DNA from: CAVZVW01 sp963778845
GTDB lineage: Bacteria > Actinomycetota > Actinomycetes > Actinomycetales > Kineosporiaceae
Direction of reading: 5' to 3'
DNA: 64,000 bases
Assembly: GCA_963778845.1 (NCBI GenBank)
Contig: CAVZVW010000009.1
Span: forward strand, 558,001 to 622,000
Part shown: piece by piece, positions 30,018-43,635 of the stretch
Layout of the letters: every line of letters begins with the position of its first letter
How positions within the stretch are numbered: position 1 is the stretch's first letter
Position numbers and translations under genes: made by a program
The notes under the pieces: model-generated
The model's database searches: none
Seen by the model: the letters and a program-made list of their open reading frames with translations, nothing else
Told to the model about the DNA's origin: nothing

Positions 30018-31789
30018 GACTCGGCGGCACTGTTCTCGACGGCACTGTTCTCGACGGCACTGTTCTCGACGGCACTGTTCTCGACGGGGCCCGAGTGGTC
30101 GACATCCTCGTCGTCTTCGTCGTCTTCGTCGTCTTCGTCGTCTTCGTCGTCAACGAGGTCGAACACGACGCCGTCCAGCTCGGCGAGCCTGTCCAGGGCG
30201 CCCGAGGAACCGTCGACGTCGACGTCAGCCGCCCTCTGCAGCCACTCCCGCGCCTCGTCTGCACGGCCTGCCGCAACCAGGGCGTCGGCGTAGGCGGACC
30301 GCAGCCTCGCCAGCCAGGGCACTGCCCGGCGAGCCCGGAGCTCGGGCACATGCAACGTGACGACCGCCGCCTCTGCCTGGCCCAGGTCGAGGCGGGCCCC
30401 GGCTGCCACGATCAGCAGCTCCACCCGCGTCGGCAGGTCCAGCAGGCGCACCTCTGGCGACGTCGCCAGCTCAAGGGCGCGGTGTGGTCGGCCCAGACCG
30501 CGCTCGCAGTCGGCCATGACGGCAAGGTGGGAGGGCGAGCCTGACAACCGGCGGGCCGTGCGCAGCTCCGAGAGGGCCTCTGCGTAATGACCGGCCCGAT
30601 AAGCGGCCAGCCCCGCGGCCTCGCGCACCACCCCGAGACGACCGGCCAGCTTCCGCGCCACCTGGGCGTAGTCCCACGCCAGGTCGGCGTCGTCGTCGAT
30701 CAAGGAGGCAACCATCACCAGGTGCCGCGCAACGGAGCGGCCGAGGTCCGGGCCGAGGCCTGACAGCTCGCCGCGTACCTCCCGGTCGAGTTCGGCACCC
30801 GTGACCGACTCCGGTATCGGCGGCACCTTGGGCGCGGCGCGACCGGTGCGGGCGGGCTGGCCCGGTCCTGAGTTGTCGGACACCGGCCTGCCCTGCGTGG
30901 GCCTGCCCTGCGTGGGCCTGCCCTGCGTGGGCCTGCCCTGCGTGGGCCTGCCCTGCGTGGGCCTGCCCTGCGTGGGCCTGCCCTGCGTGGGCCTGCCCTG
31001 CGTGGGCCTGCCCTGCGTGGGCCTGCCCTGCGTGGGCCTGCCCTGCGTGGGCCTGCCCTGCGTGGGCCTGCCCTGCGTGGGCCTGCCCTGCGTGGGCCTG
31101 CCCTGGGGCAGCGAACGCTGCGTCGAGGGCTCAGCATCCGCGCCCCTGCCCGCCACCGGGCCTCTGGCACCACCGGTTCCGGCAACGCTGGGGCGGCGGC
31201 CTTCGCCTGTCGAACGCTGTGGGGCTCTGCCCGTTCCAGGTCGGCCTGTTCCTCCACGATCAGCGCCACCACGCTCTCTGCCCTCCTCGGAGGGCCGCCA
31301 CGTGGGGCCGCCGCCCCGCCCAGCTGAGGCTCTCGAACCGCGAGCTCCCCCGGCACCTTCACGCCCGCTCCCTGTGCGCCCACCGCCTTCACGCCCGGTT
31401 CCAGCGCCTTCGGCGCCCTGCCGCCCCGTCCTGGCGCCCCCGGCTGCATCGCGTCCGGTCGACCCACGCTCAGCCCCCGCTGCGCCCCCTCGGGGGGCGG
31501 ACGACGTCCGCCCAGGCACCTGACTGGCGCCTCGCGACGACCGCCCAGACGACGTGCCACGTCCGCCGTCGGACGCCCCCCGACGCACCCCGCCCTGCCC
31601 ACCCGACGCACCCGACGCACCCGACCGACCCGACGCGCCCGACGCACCCGACCGACCCGACGCACCCGACCGACCCGCCGCACCCGACCGACCGGCTGCG
31701 GCAGGGCGCCGACCGCGCCCCCCGGACGACGACCCCTCCGACGAGGGTCGCCCGGACCCCGTTCCCCTCGACTCCGCCCGCTCAGCCAC
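30014..31789 (-). CDS. TPR-like protein with long low-complexity arms
   Basis: 591 residues in four parts. Residues 1-230 are Gly/Ser/Arg-rich, with RSGASG-type repeats and many RG pairs. Then come 14 exact copies of QGRPT (about residues 232-301). Residues 320-540 are a folded helical domain (GPDLGRSVARHLVMVASLIDD, LAGRLGVVREAAGLAAYRAG, YADALVAAGRADEAREWL) that looks like tetratricopeptide repeats and corresponds to the conserved actinobacterial protein of this position (Rv1691). The C-terminus is an acidic DDEDDED run, then ENSAV repeats. GTG 31789 has GAGGAG eight bases upstream. It is the first gene after the rRNA operon. Function unknown; basic arm, folded core and acidic tail suggest an RNA- or ribosome-associated role, which is inference. 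Confidence 0.85.
   Translation of the reverse strand: MAERAESRGTGSGRPSSEGSSSGGRGRRPAAAGRSGAAGRSGASGRSGASGASGRSGASGASGGQGGVRRGASDGGRGTSSGRSSRGASQVPGRTSSAPRGGAAGAERGSTGRDAAGGARTGRQGAEGAGTGREGGGRTGSGREGAGGARGSRASAGRGGGPTWRPSEEGRERGGADRGGTGRPGTGRAPQRSTGEGRRPSVAGTGGARGPVAGRGADAEPSTQRSLPQGRPTQGRPTQGRPTQGRPTQGRPTQGRPTQGRPTQGRPTQGRPTQGRPTQGRPTQGRPTQGRPTQGRPTQGRPVSDNSGPGQPARTGRAAPKVPPIPESVTGAELDREVRGELSGLGPDLGRSVARHLVMVASLIDDDADLAWDYAQVARKLAGRLGVVREAAGLAAYRAGHYAEALSELRTARRLSGSPSHLAVMADCERGLGRPHRALELATSPEVRLLDLPTRVELLIVAAGARLDLGQAEAAVVTLHVPELRARRAVPWLARLRSAYADALVAAGRADEAREWLQRAADVDVDGSSGALDRLAELDGVVFDLVDDEDDEDDEDDEDDEDVDHSGPVENSAVENSAVENSAVENSAAES
30026..30085. repeat. Tandem array, 4 x 15 bp, at the TPR protein C-terminus
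   Basis: Four units GGCACTGTTCTCGAC encode the ENSAV repeats just before the stop codon that overlaps the HAD gene start. Right next to it (about 30106-30151) a 9-base GTCGTCTTC array encodes the acidic DDE run. Confidence 0.95.
30887..31096. repeat. Tandem array, 14 exact 15-bp copies, encoding (QGRPT)14
   Basis: The unit CCTGCCCTGCGTGGG recurs 14 times without a single difference, followed by one diverged copy. Perfect identity implies very recent expansion or constant homogenisation. A second Gly/Ser/Arg-encoding array of ACGCACCCG/ACCGACCCG pieces lies near 31595-31695 in the same gene. Confidence 0.98.
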
Positions 31790-31910
31790 GCCGACCTCTC
31801 CTCATCGAGCACAAGCGGCCGCCAGACCGCGACCGCCATGCACCACTTCTACGCGCCGCCGGCTCTGGCGGCGAAGCCCTGCCGACGTTCGAGAGCGACA
31901 GCAAAATGCG

Positions 31911-31942
31911 GATGGCGGCCACCCTCACGGGTGGCCGCCATC
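31911..31942 (-). terminator. Rho-independent terminator of the rRNA operon
   Basis: A perfect hairpin (GATGGCGGCCACCC against GGGTGGCCGCCATC, 4-base loop) starts eight bases past the 5S end in the direction of transcription and is followed within a few bases by ATTTTG on the minus strand. Nothing else is seen in 31805-31910 apart from the ribosome binding site of the TPR gene. Confidence 0.88.
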
Positions 31943-31950
31943 GCAAAGTA

Positions 31951-32070
31951 TGTCCGGCGGCGTCCTACTCTCCCACGCGGTCCCCCACGCAGTACCATCG
32001 GCGCTGACAGGCTTAGCTTCCGGGTTCGGAATGGAGCCGGGCGTTTCCCCGTCGCTATGGCCGCCGAAAC
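31951..32070 (-). rRNA. rrf: 5S ribosomal RNA
   Basis: The minus strand starts GTTTCGGCGGCCATAGCG, has GGAAACGCCCGGCTCC and CATTCCGAACCCGGAAGCTAA in the middle, and ends with CGCCGCCGGAC, which pairs with the start. About 120 bases. It is separated from the 23S gene by about 70 bases. Confidence 0.95.
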
Positions 32071-32142
32071 ACTATGGAGATGTCAGACCGTTCCCGACCG
32101 CATCTCGGGAACCGCACAGTGGACGCAAGCAAGATTGATTGT

Positions 32143-37120
<4,978 letters not shown>

Positions 37121-37392
37121 TTTGTCTCGGGTTCCAGCGCTCGCGCTGGGCCCGACATCTCGAAGTGGTCCCGAGGGACCTTGATCTGGCTGAGCAGATG
37201 TCTCGTTTAAGAGTCCATCCATCTCTACCAAAGGAATCGTCGTGGGAATGCCTCGCATCGGCCTCGAGGACCGCTTGCGACGCCCCCCACGGACGAGGTT
37301 GTCTGGCATCGACTTTTGGCACGCTGTTGAGTTCTCAAGGAGCGGGCGCGCACCGAAGCAGGCCTTGCGGCCGAATTCGGGGCAACCGTTCT

Positions 37393-37421
37393 ACTTTAGC
37401 CGTGGCCTCAACCAGGGTCAA
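37393..37421 (-). promoter_or_regulatory. rRNA operon promoter, proximal
   Basis: Read on the minus strand: -35 TTGACC, a 17-base spacer, -10 TAAAGT. It lies about 270 bases upstream of the mature 16S. The preceding GCGGAT is shared with the distal promoter. Confidence 0.85.
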
Positions 37422-37583
37422 ATCCGCATGCGGCTGATCGTGGTCTCGGTTTCCAGCCATCCCACCCTTCGGCCGACGCAGCGTCCGAGGACACGCGCCG
37501 ATCGGTCTGTCAGAGTGGGAGCCTCCCCTGGGACCGGCCACCGGTGTGGGTGTCCGTTCCTCCCTGTCGGGCGGCGAGAGCCA

Positions 37584-37612
37584 ACACTAGGCCGGGCCCT
37601 CCCGGGAGTCAA
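37584..37612 (-). promoter_or_regulatory. rRNA operon promoter, distal
   Basis: Minus strand: -35 TTGACT, 17-base spacer, -10 TAGTGT, preceded by the same GCGGAT. Tandem promoters are usual for rRNA operons. The stretch between the two promoters (37422-37583) and the rest of the 37121-37863 gap contains no gene that I can recognise. Confidence 0.8.
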
Positions 37613-37746
37613 ATCCGCCTCCAAACCGCGTGTCACCTGCGCTTTTGGGTCGGCAGGGCGACGTGTGACCAGTCACGTAGGACACCAGCGACAGGCGGGA
37701 CACGGCACGGCTGGGACGCCGCGACGACAGGTGGCATCCCGGACAC

Positions 37747-37800
37747 GGTAGGCGTCCCTGGACAGCTGGTAGGCGTCCCTGGACAGCGGGTAGGCGTCCC
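37747..37800. repeat. Tandem array, about 2.6 x 21 bp, between tyrS and the rRNA promoters
   Basis: Two 21-base copies and one 12-base partial copy, each starting GGTAGGCGTCCC, with CTGGACAGC in the two full copies. It is non-coding, about 60 bases beyond the tyrS stop codon. Confidence 0.9.
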
Positions 37801-37863
37801 CCGGCAGTCCCGTCCTGTGGGTCATCTCACGCGCTGTCTGCGACCCACCCTCCTCCCGCGGCC

Positions 37864-39142
37864 TCAGGGGGCGAGCTCGGCCGCGGCCAGCGACCGGCGA
37901 CCCCGACGCAGCACCAGCCACCGGCCGTCGATCGCGTCCTGCGGGCCGGCGACGGCGTCGTCGGAGAGCACCTTCACGTTGTTGAGGTACGCGCCCCCCT
38001 CGGCGATGGTGCGCCGAGCCGCCGACCTGCTCGGCGCGAGCCCGGTGGCCGCAAGGAGGTCGACGACGAGGTGCTCTCCCCTCGGCAGCACGGCGCCCGG
38101 CAGCTCCGCGACCGCGTCGCGCAACGTGGCCGGGTCCAGAGCGGCCAGCTCTCCCTGACCGAACAGGGCCAGGCTGGCCTGCTCCACCCGCGCGGTCGCC
38201 TGCCCGCCGTGCACCAGGGTGGTGACGTCCGCGGCCAGGGCGCGCTGCGCCTCCCGCGACGCGGGTCGCAGGCGCGTGGCGTCGTCCAGGTCTGAAACCT
38301 CACCGCGGTCGCGGAAGGTGAACACCCTCAGGTACTCGCCCACCTTCGCGTCCTCGGCGTTGACCCAGAACTGGTAGAAGGCGTACGGCGAGGTCATCGC
38401 GGGGTCCAGCCAGACGGTGCCCGACTCGGTCTTGCCGAACTTCGTCCCGTCGGCCTTCGTGACCAGCGGCGTGGCCAAGGCGTGCACGCCGGTCCCCTCG
38501 ACCCGGTGGATCAGGTCGATGCCGGCGGTCAGGTTGCCCCACTGGTCCGACCCGCCCAGCTGCAGCGTGCACCCGTAGCGCCGGTACAGCTCCAGGAAGT
38601 CCATGCCCTGAAGGATCTGGTAGCTGAACTCGGTGAAGCTGATGCCGGCGTCGCTGTTGACGCGGGCGCTGACGGCCTCCTTGGCGAGCATCCTGTTCAC
38701 CCGGAAGTGCTTGCCGATGTCGCGGAGGAAGTCCAGCGCCGACAGCTCCTGCGGTCCAGTCCAGGTTGTTCACCATCACGGCGGCCATCGGCCCGTCGAA
38801 GTCCAGGAACGGCTCGATCTGCCCACGGATGCGCTCCACCCAGGCGGCAACCGTGTCCCGGTCGTTGAGGCTGCGCTCCGCGGTCGGCTTCGGGTCCCCG
38901 ATCAGCCCGGTGGCGCCCCCGACGAGTGCCAGTGGCCGGTGCCCGGCCTGCTGCAGACGGCGCAACGTGAGGATGAGCACGAGGTTGCCGATATGCAGGC
39001 TGGGCGCCGTGGGGTCGAACCCGCCGTAGCAGGTGACCGGCGCCTCGGCGAAGGCCTGTCGCAGCGCCGCGAGGTCGGTGGACACGGCGACGAGCCCGCG
39101 CCAGCTCAGCTCGTCGATGACGGCGACCCGTGCATCGCTCAC
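37864..39142 (-). CDS. tyrS: Tyrosyl-tRNA synthetase (one apparent frameshift)
   Basis: Class I synthetase charging tRNA-Tyr. CYGGFDPTAPSLHIGNLV holds the HIGH motif as HIGN, LQLGGSDQWGNLTAG is the tyrosine-binding signature, and TKFGKTESG is the KMSKS loop. A C-terminal S4 domain follows (SRSAARRTIAEGGAYLNNVKV). After NNLDWTA one base must be removed from the CC at 38748-38749, giving ELSALDFLRDIGKHF and continuing to the stop at 37864; about 425 residues. As tyrS is essential, the break is probably a sequence error. The GTG start overlaps the mpg stop (GTGA). tyrS next to mpg matches the Mycobacterium order. Confidence 0.92.
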
Positions 39143-39852
39143 GGTCCAGGGATCCCTTCGTCGGGCTCACGTGCCGCAGGCAGGATCTCACTGCCCGGCG
39201 CATCCTTACTGACTGGCCTCGAGCCACGACGCGGCTTGCCCGGCCGGTATGCCGAGACCGTGGGGTCCTCGGCGAGCCAGAACCGCCAGGGGAAGAGCGC
39301 GCCGTCTCCGCCCGCTCCGCTCACACCCACCCGGGGACCGCACCGCACCGAGGCGGCCAGGGGCGGCGTCCCGGGGAACGACAGCCCCAGGGCCGCGGCG
39401 GACGGCGCGAGGTCGCACCCGTCGTGGACGCCGCTGACCGCCAGGGCGGCCGTAAGCCGTGCGGGTCCGCGGGCGAGGTCGACGTCGCGGCGACACCGCG
39501 GACGACGCCGCCGGGCGACGTCCACGCCCTCGACGACCTGCCCCGCACGCAGCAGGACCGCGGCCCCGCGCCCCTCACCGGGGCACACCACGTTGGCGCA
39601 CCAGTGCATGCCATAGGTGAAGTAGACGTACAGGCGCCCCGGGGGCCCGAACATCGTCGCGTTGCGCCTGCCCGGGCCACGGAACGCGTGGGAGCCGGGG
39701 TCGCTGCCTCGGCCCCCGTACGCCTCGACCTCGGTCAACCGGACGGCGACGGCCCCCTCAGGGCTGTCGTGGCGCAGGAGCGCTCCCAGCAGGCGCGGTG
39801 CGACGTCCTGGACATCACCGTCCAGGACGTCGAGCCACCGGCCTGCGCTCAG
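39139..39852 (-). CDS. mpg: DNA-3-methyladenine glycosylase (AAG/MPG family)
   Basis: It removes alkylated purines. The catalytic segment is VRLTEVEAYGG with the catalytic Glu, then DPGSHAFRGPGRRNATMFGPPGRLYVYFTYGMH, typical of the family; DLARGPARLTAAL and FPWRFWLAEDPTVSAYRP follow. About 237 residues. There is no ATG, GTG or TTG in a suitable place. The frame reaches CTG at 39850-39852, which overlaps the sdhB stop as CTGA in the same way as the GTGA junctions elsewhere. Either CTG is used or a base is wrong here. Confidence 0.88.
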   Translation of the reverse strand: MSAGRWLDVLDGDVQDVAPRLLGALLRHDSPEGAVAVRLTEVEAYGGRGSDPGSHAFRGPGRRNATMFGPPGRLYVYFTYGMHWCANVVCPGEGRGAAVLLRAGQVVEGVDVARRRRPRCRRDVDLARGPARLTAALAVSGVHDGCDLAPSAAALGLSFPGTPPLAASVRCGPRVGVSGAGGDGALFPWRFWLAEDPTVSAYRPGKPRRGSRPVSKDAPGSEILPAAREPDEGIPGP

Positions 39853-40598
39853 CCCCGTCGGCTGATCTTGCGGCCCAGCCACACGAGCGGGTCGTACTCG
39901 CGGTCGACCACGCGCTCCTTCATCGGGATCAGCGCGTTGTCGGTGATGTGGATGTGCTCGGGGCAGACCTCGGTGCAGCACTTCGTGATGTTGCAGAACC
40001 CGAGACCGTGCTGGTCCTGGGCGTCGCGTTGGCGGTCCCGGGCGTCGAGGGGGTGCATGTCGAGCTCGGCGATGCGCATGAGGAAGCGCGGCCCCGCGAA
40101 GCTCTGCTTGTTGTCCTCGTGGTCGCGGATCACGTGGCAGACGTCCTGGCAGAGGAAGCACTCGATGCACTTGCGGAACTCCTGCGAGCGTTCGACGTCC
40201 TCCTGCTGCATCCGGTAGTCGCCCGGCTGCACGCCCTTCGGCGGTGCGAAGGCGGGGATCTCGCGGGCCTTCTGGTAGTTGAAGGAGACGTCGGTGACCA
40301 GGTCCCGCACCACCGGGAAGGTGCGAAGCGGGGTGACGATGACGGTCTCTGCCGGGTCGAACGTGTTCATCCGGGTCATGCACATCAGGCGCGGCCGACC
40401 GTTGACCTCGGCGCTGCAGGAGCCGCACTTGCCGGCCTTGCAGTTCCAGCGGACCGCGAGGTCGGGGGTCTGGGTGGCCTGCAGCCGATGGATGACGTCG
40501 AGGACGACCTCACCCTCGTTCACCTCGACCTGGTAGTCCTGCAGCCCGCCGTCGGTGTCGTCGCCGCGCCAGACCCGGAAGTGCGCCTGGTGACTCAC
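39849..40598 (-). CDS. sdhB: Succinate dehydrogenase / fumarate reductase iron-sulfur subunit
   Basis: The [2Fe-2S] ligands are in WNCKAGKCGSCSAEVNGRPRLMC. The [4Fe-4S] and [3Fe-4S] ligands are in CIECFLCQDVCHV and CNITKCCTEVCPEHI. 249 residues, full length. It transfers electrons from SdhA to quinone through the membrane subunit. GTG 40598 overlaps the sdhA stop (GTGA). The order sdhC-sdhA-sdhB is that of the actinobacterial Sdh1 type. Confidence 0.95.
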   Translation of the reverse strand: MSHQAHFRVWRGDDTDGGLQDYQVEVNEGEVVLDVIHRLQATQTPDLAVRWNCKAGKCGSCSAEVNGRPRLMCMTRMNTFDPAETVIVTPLRTFPVVRDLVTDVSFNYQKAREIPAFAPPKGVQPGDYRMQQEDVERSQEFRKCIECFLCQDVCHVIRDHEDNKQSFAGPRFLMRIAELDMHPLDARDRQRDAQDQHGLGFCNITKCCTEVCPEHIHITDNALIPMKERVVDREYDPLVWLGRKISRRG

Positions 40599-42523
40599 TG
40601 GGACTCCTCCCGGCCGACACCGGCCAGCTCCTCGGGGGTGAGGTACTTCTCGAGCTCACTGCGGTCGAACAGGGCGAGCAGGTCGGGCCGGATGGCGGGC
40701 ACGGGCTGGCGTGCCAGCGTGACGGTGCCGCCGTCGAGGGCGAGCACGAGGTTCACGCCGCGCCACGTCGGGTCCATCGCCGGGTGGTCCTCGCGGGTGT
40801 GACCGCCGCGACTCTCGGTGCGTTCGAGCGCAGCCGTGGCGATGCACCGGGAGACCAGCAGCATGTTGCGCAGGTCGACGGCGAGATGCCAGCCCGAGTT
40901 GAAGGTGCGGCCCCCGGTCACGCCGACCTCGGCGACCCGGGCCTCGAGGGCGGTCAGGTTCCGCAGGGCGTCGACCAGCTCGCCCTCACGCCGGATGATG
41001 CCGACGAGGTCGTTCATCATCTGCTGCAGGTCGGTGTGGACGGCGTACGGGTTCTCCCCTGCCGCGCCGCGCTCGAACGGGGCCAGGGCCATCGCTTGGG
41101 CGGCGGCGACGTCGGCGTCGGAGACGACCGGCCGCTTGGAGCCGAGCGAGCGCACGTACTCCGCCGCACCCGTGCCCGCGCGACGGCCGAACACCAGCAG
41201 GTCCGACAGCGAGTTGCCGCCGAGACGGTTGGAGCCGTGCATCCCGCCTGCCACCTCACCGGCTGCGAAGAGACCCGGCACGCGCGCCGCAGTCGTGTCG
41301 GCGTCCACCTCCACGCCGCCCATCACGTAGTGACAGGTCGGGCCGACCTCCATCGGTTCGGCCGTGATGTCGACGTCGGCGAGCTCCTTGAACTGGTGGT
41401 GCATGCTCGGCAGCTTCTTGATGATCTCCGCGGCCGGCAGGCGCGCCGAGACGTCGAGGTAGACCCCGCCGTGCGGCGTCCCCCGCCCGGCCTTGACCTC
41501 GCTGTTGATGGCGCGGGCGACCTCGTCTCGCGGCAGCAGCTCAGGAGGGCGCTTGTTGTTCTCCTGGTCGTTGTACCAGCGGTCGCCCTCCTCCTCCGTC
41601 GTCGCGTACTGCTTCGTGAAGACCTCGGGGATGTAGTCGAACATGAAGCGCCGACCCTCGGAGTTGGTCAGGACGCCGCCGTCGCCGCGTACCGACTCCG
41701 TGACGAGGATGCCCTTGACCGACGGGGGCCACACCATGCCCGTCGGGTGGAACTGCACGAACTCCATGTTGATCAACGTCGCACCGCTGCGCAGCGCCAG
41801 CGCATGGCCGTCGCCGGTGTACTCCCACGAGTTGCTGGTGACCTTGAACGACTTGCCGATGCCGCCGGTGGCCAGCACGACGGCCGGGGCGTCGAAGCGG
41901 ATGAAGCGGCCGTCGTGCCGCCAGTAGCCCATCGCCCCCGCCACCGACTGGCCGTCCATCAGCAGGTCGGTGATCGTGCACTCCGCGAAGACCTTGATCC
42001 TGGCCTCGGGGTCGCCGAGCTCGGCGGCGTCGTCCTGCTGCAGAGACACGATCTTCTGCTGGAGGGTGCGGATCAGCTCCAGGCCCGTGCGGTCGCCGAC
42101 ATGGGCCAGTCGCGGGTACTCGTGCCCGCCGAAGTTCCTCTGGCTGATCTTGCCGTCCTTGGTGCGGTCGAACAGCGCGCCGTACGTCTCCAGCTCCCAG
42201 ACCCGGTCGGGGGACTCCTTGGCGTGCAGCTCCGCCATGCGGGGGTTGTTGAGGAACTTGCCGCCGCGCAGGGTGTCGCGGAAGTGCACCTGCCAGCTGT
42301 CCTTGCTGTTGACGTTGCCCATCGCGGCGGCCGCGCCGCCCTCGGCCATGACCGTGTGGGCCTTGCCGAACAGCGACTTGCAGATGATGGCCGTGCGCAT
42401 CCCCTGCTCGCGCGCCTCGACGGCCGCGCGCAGGCCAGCACCGCCGGCCCCGATGACGAGGACGTCGTACGTGTGCCTCTCGACCGCCGCCGCGCCGCCT
42501 GCTGTGCTGCTAGATGCCGTCAT
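40595..42523 (-). CDS. sdhA: Succinate dehydrogenase flavoprotein subunit
   Basis: The FAD-binding N-terminus is YDVLVIGAGGAGLRAAVEAR. SLFGKAHTVMAEGGAAAA holds the histidine expected to link FAD covalently. EFVQFHPTGMVWPP is the dicarboxylate-binding motif, and GLFAAGEVAGGMHGSNRLGG is the second FAD motif. 642 residues. It oxidises succinate to fumarate. The ATG start lies three bases past the sdhC stop. Confidence 0.97.
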   Translation of the reverse strand: MTASSSTAGGAAAVERHTYDVLVIGAGGAGLRAAVEAREQGMRTAIICKSLFGKAHTVMAEGGAAAAMGNVNSKDSWQVHFRDTLRGGKFLNNPRMAELHAKESPDRVWELETYGALFDRTKDGKISQRNFGGHEYPRLAHVGDRTGLELIRTLQQKIVSLQQDDAAELGDPEARIKVFAECTITDLLMDGQSVAGAMGYWRHDGRFIRFDAPAVVLATGGIGKSFKVTSNSWEYTGDGHALALRSGATLINMEFVQFHPTGMVWPPSVKGILVTESVRGDGGVLTNSEGRRFMFDYIPEVFTKQYATTEEEGDRWYNDQENNKRPPELLPRDEVARAINSEVKAGRGTPHGGVYLDVSARLPAAEIIKKLPSMHHQFKELADVDITAEPMEVGPTCHYVMGGVEVDADTTAARVPGLFAAGEVAGGMHGSNRLGGNSLSDLLVFGRRAGTGAAEYVRSLGSKRPVVSDADVAAAQAMALAPFERGAAGENPYAVHTDLQQMMNDLVGIIRREGELVDALRNLTALEARVAEVGVTGGRTFNSGWHLAVDLRNMLLVSRCIATAALERTESRGGHTREDHPAMDPTWRGVNLVLALDGGTVTLARQPVPAIRPDLLALFDRSELEKYLTPEELAGVGREESQ

Positions 42524-42526
42524 CGC

Positions 42527-43351
42527 TCATACCCAGCTTCCCGAGATCCAGCCTGCGGAGGCACACATGATGTAGAAGTCGGTGAGGATCACCGTCGTGA
42601 GCGAGGCCATCGCGAAGCTGCCGTGGCGCGGGTTCAGGCGGGACACGAACGTCCACATCTGGTAACGCACGGGGTGCTTGGAGAAGTGCGTCAGTCGGCC
42701 GCCCACGATGTGCCTGCACGCGTGGCAGGACAGCGTGTACAGCCAGAGCATGACGACGTTGACGACCATGATGACGGTGCCGAGGCCGATGCGGAACCCG
42801 CCGTCGGCGCCCCGGAACGCCTTCAGCGCGTCGTAGGTGTTCACCAGCAGGAGCAGTCCCGCGAGCACGAAGAAGTAGCGGTGGTAGTTCATGACGATCA
42901 GAGGGAACCGACGCTCGCCGCTGTACGTCGCGTGCGGCTCGGCGACCGCGCACGCCTGCGGGGAGAACCACAGGCTGCGGTAGCCCGCCTTGCGGTAGTA
43001 GTAGCAGGTGGTCCGGAAGCCCGCCAAGATCGGGAAGATGAGGATCGCGAGCGGCACGCCGACCGGGAACTCCGGCAGGGGCTGGCCGAAGTCGGAGGCG
43101 TCGACGGGGCAGGACTTGCTCAGGCATGGGGAGTAGAACGGCGTGAGATAGCTACCTGGGGCGTAGAAGTAGTACTTGTTCATGAAGATGCGGACCAAGC
43201 TGTACGCCACGAAGAAGAGCAGGATGGCGGCCGTGGTGATCGGGTACTGCCGCCAGCCGTCCGTGCGCAATGTCTTCTCGGCGATGCGCGCCCTGCCCTT
43301 GGAGAAGACGCCGGTCCCCTCCCTGGTGCCCGGGCTCGTCCCTGTCGCCAT
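42527..43351 (-). CDS. sdhC: Succinate dehydrogenase membrane anchor, Sdh1 type
   Basis: About 274 residues with five hydrophobic helices (starting ITTAAILLFFVAYSLVRIF; ILIFPILAGF; YFFVLAGLLLLVNTY; VIMVVNVVMLWLYTL; then SFAMASLTTVILTDFYIM). Histidines in and next to the helices (NYHRYFF, LSCHACRHIVGG) are likely haem ligands. It corresponds to the long single membrane subunit of actinobacterial Sdh1 (Rv0249c in M. tuberculosis). ATG 43351 has AAGGGG at suitable spacing; a GTG two codons earlier has none. Confidence 0.9.
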   Translation of the reverse strand: MATGTSPGTREGTGVFSKGRARIAEKTLRTDGWRQYPITTAAILLFFVAYSLVRIFMNKYYFYAPGSYLTPFYSPCLSKSCPVDASDFGQPLPEFPVGVPLAILIFPILAGFRTTCYYYRKAGYRSLWFSPQACAVAEPHATYSGERRFPLIVMNYHRYFFVLAGLLLLVNTYDALKAFRGADGGFRIGLGTVIMVVNVVMLWLYTLSCHACRHIVGGRLTHFSKHPVRYQMWTFVSRLNPRHGSFAMASLTTVILTDFYIMCASAGWISGSWV

Positions 43352-43623
43352 GCTCACACCCCTTGCGATCCGCGGACCCGCGCTGGACCGGCCCGCACCC
43401 TGTGGTCGCGGTGATGGTCGCCGGCCGGCCGCGAGATCACCCCGAGTCGGCTTCGACCCGGGTCATCATGGCGCATCCGGCCCAAGCGGCCACAAGCACC
43501 CCGCCGTAGTGACCGGCGCGGCCCTGGGTGAAGTCTTGCCCCAGGCAGTCGCACGGTAAAGGAGCGCGGGCCGACGGCGCGTCCCAGGGGCGCGTGAGAC
43601 CGGTCACGTCCGTGCCGTGCACC

Positions 43624-43635
43624 TAGGCTGGCCGA
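43624..43635 (+). promoter_or_regulatory. Leaderless-type -10 before the AlaX gene
   Basis: TAGGCT at 43624-43629 ends six bases before the GTG at 43636, so the transcript probably begins at the start codon; there is no Shine-Dalgarno sequence. The 284-base divergent gap 43352-43635 must also carry the sdh promoter on the minus strand; I see no convincing one. Confidence 0.45.

Noticed and set aside
30887..31096. CRISPR array
   Set aside because: The 15-base repeats are contiguous with no spacers and encode QGRPT in frame; no cas gene is near.
40784..43414. An 876-codon plus-strand open frame opposite sdhA and sdhC
   Set aside because: It is antisense to conserved Sdh genes, Val/Arg/Gly/Asp-rich without any motif, and arises from GC-biased third positions. 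The same holds for the long plus-strand frames at 1341-2579, 17018-18940, 18874-20883 and 24812-26797.
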